A DNA stretch of 64,000 bases from CAVQGM01 sp963712065. Its GTDB lineage: Bacteria > Actinomycetota > Acidimicrobiia > Acidimicrobiales > Acidimicrobilacustridaceae. Shown in pieces: positions 34,434-41,358 of the stretch. The stretch's first letter is position 1. Every line of letters begins with the position of its first letter. The stretch is taken from contig CAVQGM010000001.1 in NCBI GenBank assembly GCA_963712065.1, positions 620,001 through 684,000 on the forward strand, written 5' to 3'. Below the pieces are notes generated by a model. That model was not told where the DNA came from, did not search any database, and saw nothing but the letters and a program-made list of their open reading frames with translations. Made by a program: the position numbers and the translations under genes.

Positions 34434-34835
34434 GTGGAACCCGTCCTGATCCGCGCCGACGTGCGCAAGCCGTTCATGGCCATCCTCGGGCTGGCGCTCC
34501 TCACGGTCGTGATCCTCGCCCTCGGCTTCGTGGTGATCGGTGTCGTCGCCGCCGTCGGCCTGGCGATCGCCGCGTTCATGATCGGGCGCCGGGCGGTGGT
34601 GGTCGCCGACAACGGCGTCACGGTGCGTACGGCCGTCGGCCGACAGCGCTACCGCTGGTCGAACATCGCCGGTGCCGAGGTCGCTCAGCGTCCCGTCGGC
34701 GGCTCGACCACGGCGACGGCCCGCCTCACCCTCGTCGACGGCAAGCAGGTGTGGCTCGGTCCCTGGACGGAGCCGGACCCGACCGTCGTGCGTCGAGTCG
34801 ACCAGGAGGCGCGCAACCGCCAGCGCGGCGGCTGA
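34434..34835 (+). CDS. Small membrane protein with PH-like C-terminal domain
   Basis: A 133-residue protein: two adjacent hydrophobic segments (about residues 14-34 and 36-52), then a soluble region with VVVADNGVTVRTAVGRQRYRWSNIAGAEV and RLTLVDGKQVWLGPWTEPD. The pattern of strands with an Arg-Tyr-Trp-x-x-I motif is that of bacterial PH-like (bPH, DUF304-type) membrane proteins. The function is unknown. The GTG at 34434 follows TAGCGT by eight bases (34420-34425), close behind the uppP stop, so it may have its own leaderless promoter while overlapping the uppP transcript. Confidence 0.7.
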   Translation: MEPVLIRADVRKPFMAILGLALLTVVILALGFVVIGVVAAVGLAIAAFMIGRRAVVVADNGVTVRTAVGRQRYRWSNIAGAEVAQRPVGGSTTATARLTLVDGKQVWLGPWTEPDPTVVRRVDQEARNRQRGG

Positions 34836-34845
34836 CGCCGCTTCC

Positions 34846-35475
34846 TCAGCCGCCGTCGCTCGCGGCGTCGGCGGCGGACGCCTCCGGCGCCCGCACGAGC
34901 TCACGCATCATCGCCGCGACCTCGGCCCGCACCTCGTCTCGGTCACGGTCGAGGCCGGTGGCCACGCGCAGCCACTCCTCGAAGATCTGCCATCCGGCGG
35001 CGGTGGCCACCGCCAGGGCCACCACGACGCGGGGGTCGCGGTCGGGCCGGCCCGCCGAGACCTCCCCGACCAGGTCGACCATCGAGCGGATCGCGGGGTG
35101 CTCCTCGGTGAAGGTCCCGGGTTGGACGCCGTCGAGCAGGGCCCGGGCGAGGGCTCGCAGCACCACGCCGTCGACCATCACCTCCTCGAACTCCCCGATG
35201 ACGGCGTCGACGGGATCGTCGGTCCTGTGGACCCGGGCGGCGATCCTGGCCCCTTCGGCGGCCAGCACCTCGCGGACGAGGTCGTCCTTGGTGCCGAAGT
35301 GGCGGTGGACGAGGGAGTGCTGCACGCCGGCCGCGGTCGCGATCTCCCGCACCGACACGACGCGCGGGCTCCGCTCGGCGAAGAGCCTCGTGGCCGCGGC
35401 GAGCACGGCGGCCCGGATCTCGTCGCGCCCACGCGGGGCACCGGGGTCGGGCACAGGTTCCGCGGGGAGGGCCAC
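34846..35475 (-). CDS. TetR family transcriptional regulator
   Basis: A 209-residue regulator. The helix-turn-helix reads VSVREIATAAGVQHSLVHRHFGTKDDLVREVL at about 40-71, followed by an all-helical ligand-binding domain including ARALLDGVQPGTFTEEHPAIRSM. The target and ligand are unknown. GTG 35475 is used because CACAAT lies six bases upstream and the in-frame extension to 35592 is arginine-rich. It could in principle recognise the CCTACC-type palindrome at 25571, but there is no direct evidence. It is the last chromosomal gene before the low-GC island. Confidence 0.85.
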   Translation of the reverse strand: MALPAEPVPDPGAPRGRDEIRAAVLAAATRLFAERSPRVVSVREIATAAGVQHSLVHRHFGTKDDLVREVLAAEGARIAARVHRTDDPVDAVIGEFEEVMVDGVVLRALARALLDGVQPGTFTEEHPAIRSMVDLVGEVSAGRPDRDPRVVVALAVATAAGWQIFEEWLRVATGLDRDRDEVRAEVAAMMRELVRAPEASAADAASDGG

Positions 35476-35804
35476 GAGCCGATTGTGGACGCGTCGGCCC
35501 CCGCGGACAAACGAGCAGCGCCCGGGCCGCACGGCACGGCGCCCGAACCGCGCCCGAACGGCCGCCGACCTGCGGAGACGCCGTGGAGCCAACGCGGAGT
35601 GGAGGTGATGAGACTCCTTCCGAACCCCGCAACCTCAGGCCTTCTCGGCGTCGGTGGTTGACTCCGGTGGCGGCGCAAGGCGCACCGAATCGGCGCCGCA
35701 TCGCCTCTGGCCCGATGGGTCCCTGCAATGCGGACCTCCTGTGACGCGGAGAGCAGCAGCGCGGTCGTCGCACAGTGGCTGGACAACTGGCCCGTACCGC
35801 CGGG
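35476..35804. other. 329-base gene-free stretch at the left edge of the island
   Basis: No coding frame looks real here. The left 120 bases carry the upstream side of the tetR gene and GC-rich sequence. At 35599-35632 there is a degenerate copy of the tRNA-Ala 3' part, listed separately. The remainder (35633-35804) is featureless, slightly lower in GC, and runs into the 3' end of the toxin gene; it may be eroded island sequence. Confidence 0.5.
35599..35632 (-). repeat. Degenerate copy of the tRNA-Ala 3' end (candidate att site, left)
   Basis: GTGGAGGTGATG at 35599-35610 is identical to 38582-38593, the acceptor end and following bases of the tRNA-Ala gene. Further on, CGAACCC and the GAGG side (read on the minus strand as GAGG...GGGTTCGG...CATCACCTCC) still match, with about four extra bases in the T-arm. 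It looks like the remnant left on the far side of an element that integrated at the tRNA. Confidence 0.6.
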
Positions 35805-36131
35805 TCATCGGCAGTCGACGGCGACCGAGAGTGCGTCGCAGACCTCCCTCATGCGTTCGTCGCTGAGCCGTCCGAGACGGTCGACGAGCACGCCGAGCGA
35901 CACGCTCTCCACCGAGTCGAGGTTGACGACGCTCACCTTCGGGACCGGATCCACCTGCGGTTCGAGCACCACCTCACTGGGCAGGTGACGGATCTTCGTC
36001 GTGCACGGAGCGATGAGGGCTCGACCGAGGCGGGGGATCGCCACGTCGCGGCTGAGCACGACGACGGGGCGGCGACCGGTGTCGGGCAGCTCGCACCACC
36101 ACATCTCGCCCCGACGGGGCTGGTCGCTCAC
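35805..36131 (-). CDS. MazF/PemK-type toxin (endoribonuclease)
   Basis: A 108-residue protein. The start at GTG 36131 overlaps the antitoxin stop (GTGA), so the pair is coupled. Features are RRGEMWWCELPDTGRRPVVVLSRD (the MazF beta-strands with the Gly-x-x-x-Pro-Val-Val-Val core), ALIAPCTTKIRHLPSEVVL (the Thr-Thr segment of the active site) and VNLDSVESV. MazF toxins cut mRNA or tRNA at short sequences and stop growth. The lower GC of this stretch and its position inside a tRNA-bounded island fit horizontal acquisition. A longer frame to 36173 is possible but would overlap the antitoxin further. Confidence 0.88.
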   Translation of the reverse strand: MSDQPRRGEMWWCELPDTGRRPVVVLSRDVAIPRLGRALIAPCTTKIRHLPSEVVLEPQVDPVPKVSVVNLDSVESVSLGVLVDRLGRLSDERMREVCDALSVAVDCR

Positions 36132-36364
36132 GACGCGCCGGCAGCGGTGCGGAACGAGGCGAGGTCGCCCCACTCGTCCGGTTCATCGAGGGGCATCTCG
36201 TCATAAGCGGCGTAGGCGACATCGACTTCAGCGCGCCGGTGCTGAGCGAGGAGCGCGGCGAGCGCCTGGTCGAGGAGTGCCGCATCGGAGGTCGCCGCGG
36301 TCACCTCCCGAGCTTCGGTCAACAGGGCGTCGTCGACGGTCGTACTCACGCGTATGCGAGCCAT
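36128..36364 (-). CDS. MazE-type ribbon-helix-helix antitoxin
   Basis: A 78-residue protein starting MARIRVSTTVDDALLTEAREV, a ribbon-helix-helix-like N-terminus that would bind its own operator. The C-terminus is acidic (DEMPLDEPDEWGDLASF), suited to filling the toxin's RNA groove. It lies directly upstream of the MazF-type toxin with a 4-base overlap. ATG 36364 is chosen because CATAGT lies six bases upstream (36371-36376) and the extension to 36400 is not family-like. Autoregulation is expected for the family but not shown here. Confidence 0.82.
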   Translation of the reverse strand: MARIRVSTTVDDALLTEAREVTAATSDAALLDQALAALLAQHRRAEVDVAYAAYDEMPLDEPDEWGDLASFRTAAGAS

Positions 36365-36605
36365 GGCATGACTATGCCACTCCGGAGCGTCGATCACCAC
36401 GCCCTTTCGGACGGTTGTCCCCGCGCCAGGTCAGATGCGGTGGAACTGATGGGACAGCGCTCAAACCAATCACTCGATCGGTGGACCGCCATTGCACCAG
36501 ATCACAACCCCGGTTGGGCGTGGGTCGAACGGTCTGCTCGAGTCGCTCGATCGCTGCGACAGACCGGCGCCTCGACTCGATGACCGCCACGAAGTAGAAC
36601 GTACT

Positions 36606-36618
36606 TGTACTGAATACA
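36606..36618. promoter_or_regulatory. Palindrome TGTA-N5-TACA before a tetR gene
   Basis: TGTACTGAATACA lies 10 bases upstream of the TACGTT -10 box of the TetR gene. A wider inverted repeat GAACGTA/TACGTTC (36598-36604 and 36628-36634) encloses it. This is a good candidate for autoregulation by the TetR protein. Confidence 0.45.
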
Positions 36619-36627
36619 GACTTGGTC

Positions 36628-36633
36628 TACGTT
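36628..36633 (+). promoter_or_regulatory. -10 box TACGTT of the island tetR
   Basis: TACGTT ends six bases before ATG 36640, supporting that start over the in-frame one at 36622 and implying a leaderless mRNA. Confidence 0.5.
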
Positions 36634-36639
36634 CGGCTC

Positions 36640-37299
36640 ATGGCTACCGACCACACGACATCCCGGGATGGTGCTCGAGCGACCAAGGCCCGTCGCCCGT
36701 ATGCGTCCCCCCTGCGGTCGAAGCGCGCCGAGGAGACGAGGGCGTCGCTGATCCGCGCCGCCACCGGGCTCTTCACCACCACCGGGTGGACGAACACCGG
36801 GATGCGTGAGATCGCCCAGGAGGCGGGTGTCGCGGTCGAGACGCTCTACAAGCACTTCGCGTCGAAGCGGAAGCTGCTCGACGCCGTCATCGACCAGGCA
36901 GCCGCAGGGGACGCGGCCCCGGTATCTGTCGCCGGACGGCCAGCCTTCCTCGCGATGGGCAAGGGTCCACGGGCCGAGCGCATCGCGGCTGCGGCAGCTC
37001 TGGCCGCGGCCATCAACGAGCGAACCGGGCGCTTCGCAAAGCTGATCCGGGAGGCGGCGTCGACGGATCCGGAACTCGCCGAGGTGCTGCGGGACACCAG
37101 AGCACGCCAGCGTTCCGACGTCGCGACCGGCCTCGAACTGATTCTCGGGCGGCCACCGACGCGTCACGATCGCGATGGCGCCTGGGCGATCGTGAGCCCG
37201 GAGATCTTCCTCCTGCTGACCGAGGAGTCCGAGTGGCCACTCGACGAGTACGAGCGATGGATAGCAGCAACGTTGGATCGAGTGCTGCCGAGCAGCTGA
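36640..37299 (+). CDS. TetR family transcriptional regulator (island)
   Basis: A 219-residue regulator. The HTH is TNTGMREIAQEAGVAVETLYKHFASKRKLLDAVI at about residues 48-82, with the typical YKHFASKRKLL end. The ligand domain is helical with NERTGRFAKLIREAASTDPEL. It starts at ATG 36640, six bases after TACGTT. It is followed 17 bases later by the hemerythrin-SRPBCC gene, so it probably controls that gene together with itself through the palindrome at 36606-36618. Codon use is less GC-rich than in the surrounding chromosome, in line with island origin. Confidence 0.87.
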   Translation: MATDHTTSRDGARATKARRPYASPLRSKRAEETRASLIRAATGLFTTTGWTNTGMREIAQEAGVAVETLYKHFASKRKLLDAVIDQAAAGDAAPVSVAGRPAFLAMGKGPRAERIAAAAALAAAINERTGRFAKLIREAASTDPELAEVLRDTRARQRSDVATGLELILGRPPTRHDRDGAWAIVSPEIFLLLTEESEWPLDEYERWIAATLDRVLPSS

Positions 37300-37316
37300 C
37301 GGGAAGGAGAGAGCAC

Positions 37317-38468
37317 ATGTCAACGGACCCGAACGCCCCGGCGGACGCGAACATGATGCGGATCGTCCACGACGCCCTACGGCGTGATCTTCGCCGAGCC
37401 CGCATGGCGCTCACGAACGAGCCGTCGCCCGACGATCGCCAGGTGGCGGCGATCGCCGAACATCTCGTGTGGATGATGACGTTCATCGAGGCGCACCATC
37501 GGTCCGAAGACGCGGGGCTCTACCCCGTCGTGCGGGAGCGCGATCCGTCCGCGACGGCACTCCTCGATGACATGGCCCGTGACCACGAGGCGGTGTCCTT
37601 TGCGATTCGACACCTTGCGAAGGCAGCAGGAGGCGCCGGCCGCGAGGAACGAGGTTCGATCGTCTCGGCGATCGACGACCTCAGCGAGGTCCTGCTCCCC
37701 CACCTCGAACGCGAAGAACACGAGGTGATGCCGGTCCTCTCCCAGGTCATCTCGAACGCGGAATGGCAGGCCATCGAGCAGGAGCACAACCTCGACGGCA
37801 AGTCGATGTCGCAACTTGGCATCGAAGGCCATTGGCTCATCGACGACGCGACCGCAGAAGATCGTGCTCGAGTTCTCGGTCTCGTCCCATGGCTGCCCCG
37901 ACTCGTGCTCGTCTATGGACTCGGGCCCTCCTACCGGCGGCGGCAACGGGCATGCTGGAGCCCTCGCCGACGTCGCGTGCAGCATGAGGGGGCAACGGCC
38001 GTCGTCGTGGACGCAGACATCGACTCGGTGTGGGACGTCGTCCGGGACCCGACCCGCGTCGGCGAGTGGAGCCACGAATGTGTCAACGGCGGGTGGGTTG
38101 GTGGAATCACCGAAGCGCTACCGGGCGCCCGATTTCGAGGACGCAACAAACAAGGCCCCTTCCGGTGGGGGCGGCTGTGCGAGATCGTGAGCATCGATCG
38201 CTTCGAGATCGTGTGGCGAACTGTGCCGACGAGGCTGTATCCCGACAGCACCGAGTGGACGATCCGACTCGCAAAGGAGGACGCGGGCACGCGGATCGAG
38301 CAGACCTTCCGCGTCGTCAAGGGCACGAAGTTGGAACCTTTGTACGCGACCGTTGTGCCGGCGCACCGCGACCGCACGGATGAGCTGCGTCAAGATCTCA
38401 GGCGCCTCGGAGAGACGGCGAGCAGAGCTCGCGGTCCAGCAGGCCGAGAAGCTCGTTCCATTCCCTAG
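37317..38468 (+). CDS. Hemerythrin (HHE)-SRPBCC fusion protein
   Basis: A 383-residue two-domain protein. Residues 10-180 form a hemerythrin-like four-helix bundle with metal-ligand His/Glu residues: IVHDALRRDLRRAR, TFIEAHHRSEDAGLYPVV, DHEAVSFAIRHL and HLEREEHEVMPVL. A link with PWLPRLVLVYGLGPSYRRR follows, then an SRPBCC domain (ATAVVVDADIDSVWDVVRDPTRVGEWSHE to the C-terminus). Hemerythrin domains bind a di-iron centre and sense or store oxygen or NO; SRPBCC domains bind hydrophobic ligands. The ATG at 37317 has GGAAGGAG upstream. It is co-transcribed with the tetR gene. The end nearly reaches the tRNA. Confidence 0.85.
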   Translation: MSTDPNAPADANMMRIVHDALRRDLRRARMALTNEPSPDDRQVAAIAEHLVWMMTFIEAHHRSEDAGLYPVVRERDPSATALLDDMARDHEAVSFAIRHLAKAAGGAGREERGSIVSAIDDLSEVLLPHLEREEHEVMPVLSQVISNAEWQAIEQEHNLDGKSMSQLGIEGHWLIDDATAEDRARVLGLVPWLPRLVLVYGLGPSYRRRQRACWSPRRRRVQHEGATAVVVDADIDSVWDVVRDPTRVGEWSHECVNGGWVGGITEALPGARFRGRNKQGPFRWGRLCEIVSIDRFEIVWRTVPTRLYPDSTEWTIRLAKEDAGTRIEQTFRVVKGTKLEPLYATVVPAHRDRTDELRQDLRRLGETASRARGPAGREARSIP

Positions 38469-38581
38469 TCGACTGCACCAGCAGCATCCTCGTGCGCGGA
38501 GCCCGACGCGTCGACGAGCAGCAGGGACAGCAGTCGAACCAGGCCCTGACAAGCGGCGATGTCGTGGAAACCACAACACGG

Positions 38582-38605
38582 GTGGAGGTGATGGGATTCG
38601 AACCC
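38582..38605 (-). repeat. tRNA-Ala 3' end, candidate att site (right)
   Basis: GTGGAGGTGATG (38582-38593) and the adjoining T-arm are the intact counterpart of the degenerate copy at 35599-35632. The interval between them is about 3 kb, lower in GC, and holds the toxin-antitoxin, tetR and hemerythrin genes. Confidence 0.6.
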
Positions 38606-38656
38606 ACGGCCTCTTCGATGCGACCGAAGCGCTCTAGCCAGCTGAGCTACACCCCC
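38583..38656 (-). tRNA. tRNA-Ala (anticodon CGC)
   Basis: On the minus strand the sequence folds into a full cloverleaf. The acceptor is GGGGGTG/CACCTCC with a G3-U70 wobble, the alanine identity element. The D-arm is GCTC/GAGC, the anticodon stem CTTCG/CGAAG with loop GTCGCAT (anticodon CGC), and the T-loop TTCGAAT. A CC but no full CCA follows the discriminator A. Its 3' end is duplicated in degraded form at 35599-35632, marking an integration site. Confidence 0.92.
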
Positions 38657-38672
38657 GTGGGAGGCCGAGGAT

Positions 38673-38694
38673 ATCGCGGGGGCGGACCCGCGAT
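38673..38694. other. Hairpin upstream of the tRNA gene
   Basis: ATCGCGGG and CCCGCGAT pair perfectly around the six-base loop GGCGGA, 17 bases 5' of the tRNA gene on its strand. Its role is unknown; it may separate tRNA transcription from the CAP-domain gene promoter on the other side. Confidence 0.4.
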
Positions 38695-38752
38695 TCCCAC
38701 CCCCGGTCACTCGGGTGCGGCGACGCCACCCGGCCGCGTCGCATCGGCCGAA

Positions 38753-38784
38753 AGGGGTCGATCGGCCTACTCAGGTCGACCCCT
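38753..38784. promoter_or_regulatory. Inverted repeat before the CAP-domain gene
   Basis: AGGGGTCGA (38753-38761) and TCGACCCCT (38776-38784) pair perfectly around 14 bases, ending 20 bases before the ATG at 38805. The position suits an operator or a 5' hairpin of the CAP-domain mRNA. Confidence 0.45.
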
Positions 38785-38804
38785 GCGCGTGCCGATACGG
38801 CGGT

Positions 38805-39281
38805 ATGGCCGCCATCGAGCACGTCCCCGCACCGACCTCCCCACGCCGATCCGCCGGCAGGGTCCGCCGCAGCCTCCTGGCCGTGGCCGCCGTCGCCCTC
38901 CTGGGCCTCGCCAGCGCGGCGTGCACGCCGGACGTCAACCGGACCTACGACCTGATCAACCAGTCCCGGGCCCAGAACGGCCGTCCGTCGTACAGCATCA
39001 ACCTGGATCTGTACTTCAAGGCCCAGGCCTGGGCCGACCACCTGTCCCGACAGGGCTCGCTCAGCCACTCGAACCTCGCCGACGGCGCCCCCGCCGGCTG
39101 GCGGGCGCTCGGCGAGAACGTCGGCGTGGCCGGCTCGGTCGACGGGGTCCACAACGCCTTCATGAACTCGACGGGGCATCGCAACAACGTGCTGTCCTGG
39201 ACCTTCAACCACATGGGCACCGGTGTCACCCGCGACGGGGCCGGCCGCTACTGGGTGGTCCACGAGTTCGCCCAGCTCTGA
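38805..39281 (+). CDS. CAP-domain (SCP/PR1) lipoprotein
   Basis: A 158-residue exported protein. Arginines in the N-terminus, a hydrophobic stretch and LASAAC give a lipoprotein signal (Cys at about 46). The CAP domain follows, with INQSRAQNGRPSYSINLDLYFKAQAWADHLSRQG, SLSHSN, GENVGVAG, FMNSTGHRNNVLSWTFNHMGTGV and WVVHEFAQL. The His and Glu of the CAP cavity are present. Bacterial members of this family are of mostly unknown function, possibly acting on cell-wall or lipid ligands. The in-frame upstream ATG at 38715 would place the signal too far inside, so the start is 38805. Confidence 0.88.
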   Translation: MAAIEHVPAPTSPRRSAGRVRRSLLAVAAVALLGLASAACTPDVNRTYDLINQSRAQNGRPSYSINLDLYFKAQAWADHLSRQGSLSHSNLADGAPAGWRALGENVGVAGSVDGVHNAFMNSTGHRNNVLSWTFNHMGTGVTRDGAGRYWVVHEFAQL

Positions 39282-39317
39282 TCCCGCCGGCCACCGTTCG
39301 GTGACCGCCTGCTCGCT

Positions 39318-39343
39318 CGTCGCCCCGCCCTGGCGGGGCGACG
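39318..39343. terminator. Strong bidirectional hairpin terminator
   Basis: CGTCGCCCCGCC and its exact reverse complement form a 12-base-pair stem with a two-base CT loop, midway between the convergent CAP-domain and translin genes (stops at 39281 and 39364). Confidence 0.65.
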
Positions 39344-39363
39344 GTCGCGTGGGACGCTCGACG

Positions 39364-40008
39364 TCAGGGCGTCGCCGGGCGATGAGCCTCGAGGGCCCGC
39401 TGGAGTCGCACCTGCACGGCGGTGGTGGTGACATCGCCACGGGTGCGCTCGAGCACGGCGCGCAGGGCGTCGAGCGTGCGGCGCAGGCCACCGGTGAGGG
39501 CGTCGGGCAGATCGACGGTGACGAGGTGGGCGTAGACCTCGTCCATCGTGGCGAGCAGCCGCTCCCCCTCGGCGAGGTCGCCCTCGCGGAGTCGGTCCAG
39601 GGCGTGCCGGCGCAGCTCCGACGCCGCCTCGGCCAGACCCTTCAGCCAGGCGCCCGGCTCGACCCCCATCGCCTCGGGGCCCGCCACGACCGCGCCGGCC
39701 ACCAGGGCGGCGGTGGCCCTCGCCTCCACGTACTCCTTCTCGGCGTCGTGGAGGAAACCGGCGTGGGCCACCCCCGGGAAGGCGGCGAGCGCCTCCTGGG
39801 CCCGGCGGAGTGCGGCCTCGGCTTCGTCGGCGAGGGCGACGGCGCGCCCGGCGTCACCCAGGTGGACGGCACGGATCGACGAGCCCGACGCCCGGATGAC
39901 CTGACGGCAGGCGGGCAGGGCGACCTCCCGGGCGGCGTGGGCCTCGCCGAGGGTGGCGACGACGGCGTCGACCTCGGCGGACAGGGCGGCCGAGGGATCG
40001 CCGGCCAC
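39364..40008 (-). CDS. Translin family protein
   Basis: A 214-residue all-helical protein with the translin pattern: LPACRQVIRASGSSIRAVHLGD near residues 30-50, GFLHDAEKEYVEARATAALV (with the Glu-x-x-Glu pair that lines the nuclease site in TRAX-like members), WLKGLAEAASELRRHALDRLREGD and LRRTLDALRAVLERTRGDVTT. Translin and TRAX form octameric ssDNA/RNA-binding barrels in eukaryotes; archaeal and bacterial homologues include RNases. The GTG at 40008 lies eight bases after the stop of the SepX-like gene, so it is in that operon. Bacterial translins are uncommon and their role is unknown. Confidence 0.75.
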   Translation of the reverse strand: MAGDPSAALSAEVDAVVATLGEAHAAREVALPACRQVIRASGSSIRAVHLGDAGRAVALADEAEAALRRAQEALAAFPGVAHAGFLHDAEKEYVEARATAALVAGAVVAGPEAMGVEPGAWLKGLAEAASELRRHALDRLREGDLAEGERLLATMDEVYAHLVTVDLPDALTGGLRRTLDALRAVLERTRGDVTTTAVQVRLQRALEAHRPATP

Positions 40009-40016
40009 GGCGCCGC

Positions 40017-40538
40017 TCAGCGGGCCGAGCTCGACAGCAGGTAGGCCGGGTACTCGTCGCGACCGGCATCGACCGGGCGATCGCCGGCGAGGTCGGTCTG
40101 GCGCAGGTAGCGCACCTTGGCCCGTCGCTCCTGGGCGAGCTGCTGGGCCCGCACGAGGGCGACGACGTAGCCGGCCAGGAGGGCGACGGCGAGGCCGCAG
40201 AGCACCACGAACGGGCCACCCAGGGTGACGGCGAGCACGAGGCCCACGAGGGCGCCGCCGGTGAGGGCGTACAGCACGTCACGACGCCGGCGGCGGGCAT
40301 CGGTGAGGGTCATGACCGGGTCGGCGGTGCGCACCGGGCCGTGGATCGACGGCGGGCGGGGCGAGCGGGAGACGGCCGAGATCCCGTGCCGGGCCGGCGA
40401 GGTGCGCTCGAGCACGGACAGGTGGCGGTTGAACGACGAGATGGAGTTCACCCGACGGTGCTCGGTGCGCGACCGGAACCACGACGCCAGATAGATGGCC
40501 CACACCAACGCCAGGATGAACAGCACCACGAACGTCAC
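40017..40538 (-). CDS. SepX/GlpR-like membrane protein
   Basis: A 173-residue protein with one N-terminal membrane segment (TFVVLFILALVWAIYLASWF), a basic stretch with RSRTEHRRVNSISSFNRHLSVLE, and two adjacent central membrane segments (about 92-130), ending in a charged tail. This topology and the position among moaC, moeA and galU fit the actinobacterial GlpR/SepX family, which supports cell division in Streptomyces. The identity is by context and layout, with weak sequence recall. The GTG at 40538 follows TAGGGC by seven bases on the minus strand. The 230-base upstream gap contains an ACCGTAAC inverted repeat. Confidence 0.6.
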   Translation of the reverse strand: MTFVVLFILALVWAIYLASWFRSRTEHRRVNSISSFNRHLSVLERTSPARHGISAVSRSPRPPSIHGPVRTADPVMTLTDARRRRRDVLYALTGGALVGLVLAVTLGGPFVVLCGLAVALLAGYVVALVRAQQLAQERRAKVRYLRQTDLAGDRPVDAGRDEYPAYLLSSSAR

Positions 40539-40567
40539 GCTCCGTGCCCTACCTTTACTGTTCGATG

Positions 40568-40683
40568 ACCGTAACCCCCTGCGAGCGAGACATGGGGGAT
40601 GCCGGACGCCTGCTCGGACCCCACGGAACGGGCGGGTCCGACGAGCGTGGCGGCGCTGGTCGGGGTGGACTGGACGTTACGGT
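40568..40683. other. Inverted repeat ACCGTAAC/GTTACGGT in the moaC-SepX gap
   Basis: ACCGTAAC (40568-40575) and GTTACGGT (40676-40683) are exact reverse complements 100 bases apart in the 230-base stretch between the SepX-like start and the moaC stop. It could be a distant operator pair or the base of a large RNA structure. I do not see a molybdenum-cofactor riboswitch consensus in between. Confidence 0.35.
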
Positions 40684-40768
40684 TCTACTACGGGATCGGA
40701 AACCGGCGCCAATGGCGGATGGGCCGTTCGACCCAGCCGCGGGGCCCGGCCGGAGGCGCTGCCGGACC

Positions 40769-41266
40769 CTAGAAGCCCAGGGTATCGGTGGGATCGCGGC
40801 GGTAGGTGCCCGAGCGGCCCCCGGTCTTCTCCCACAGGGTGACGTCGCCGATGACCATGGAGCGGTCGGCGCTCTTGCACATGTCGTAGATGGTGAGCAG
40901 GGCGATCGAGCAGGCGGTCATGGCCTCCATCTCGACGCCGGTGCGGTCGACGGTCTCGACCTGGGCCTCGACCTCGACGTAGCTGTCCTCGATCCGGAAG
41001 TTGATGAGCACCGAGCCGACCAACAGCGGGTGGCACAACGGGATCAGGTCCGGGGCCCGCTTGGCGGCCTGGATGCCGGCCACGCGGGCCACGGCCAGCA
41101 CGTCGCCCTTGGTGATCGCCCCGCGAGCGACGAGCGACGTGGTCTCGGGCGCCATGTGCACGCGGCCGCGGGCGATGGCCCGGCGGTGGGTCGGCTCCTT
41201 CGGCGTGACGTCGACCATGCGCGCCCGGCCGAGGGGATCGAGGTGGGTGAGGCCACGGTCGGACAT
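40769..41266 (-). CDS. moaC: Cyclic pyranopterin monophosphate synthase
   Basis: A 165-residue enzyme of molybdenum cofactor synthesis that turns the MoaA product into cyclic pyranopterin monophosphate. It contains MVDVTPKEPTHRRAIARG, AKRAPDLIPLCHPLLV (the conserved LCHPL substrate loop), VETVDRTGVEMEAMTACSIALLTIYDMCKS and DVTLWEKTGGRSG. The length matches the family. The ATG at 41266 has TACACT eight bases upstream (41275-41280). It follows moaA on the same strand after a hairpin (41335-41356), so it is probably read from its own promoter as well as by read-through. Confidence 0.95.
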   Translation of the reverse strand: MSDRGLTHLDPLGRARMVDVTPKEPTHRRAIARGRVHMAPETTSLVARGAITKGDVLAVARVAGIQAAKRAPDLIPLCHPLLVGSVLINFRIEDSYVEVEAQVETVDRTGVEMEAMTACSIALLTIYDMCKSADRSMVIGDVTLWEKTGGRSGTYRRDPTDTLGF

Positions 41267-41334
41267 GGGCGGGGAGTGTAGGCGCGGGTCGGGGAGCGCC
41301 CCTCATGCGGGCCCGCCGCCAGGGCCCCGTTCGG

Positions 41335-41356
41335 GCACGCCCGCCGCCGGGCGTGC
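41335..41356. terminator. Hairpin directly after moaA
   Basis: GCACGCCCG and CGGGCGTGC pair around a CCGC loop, three bases beyond the moaA stop on the minus strand. It can stop or attenuate transcription into moaC. Confidence 0.5.
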
Positions 41357-41358
41357 GC

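Noticed and set aside
34846..35592. TetR start at 35592
   Set aside because: The extra 39 residues are Arg-rich and lack conservation; GTG 35475 is better placed after CACAAT.
38465..38710. Short frames in the tRNA region (e.g. with GVAQLARALRSHRRGRGFESHHLH)
   Set aside because: This peptide is the typical translation of a tRNA gene and is a known false gene call.
40539..40768. Molybdenum-cofactor riboswitch beside moaC
   Set aside because: The gap is downstream of moaC and shows no sequence or structure I recognise as that class.
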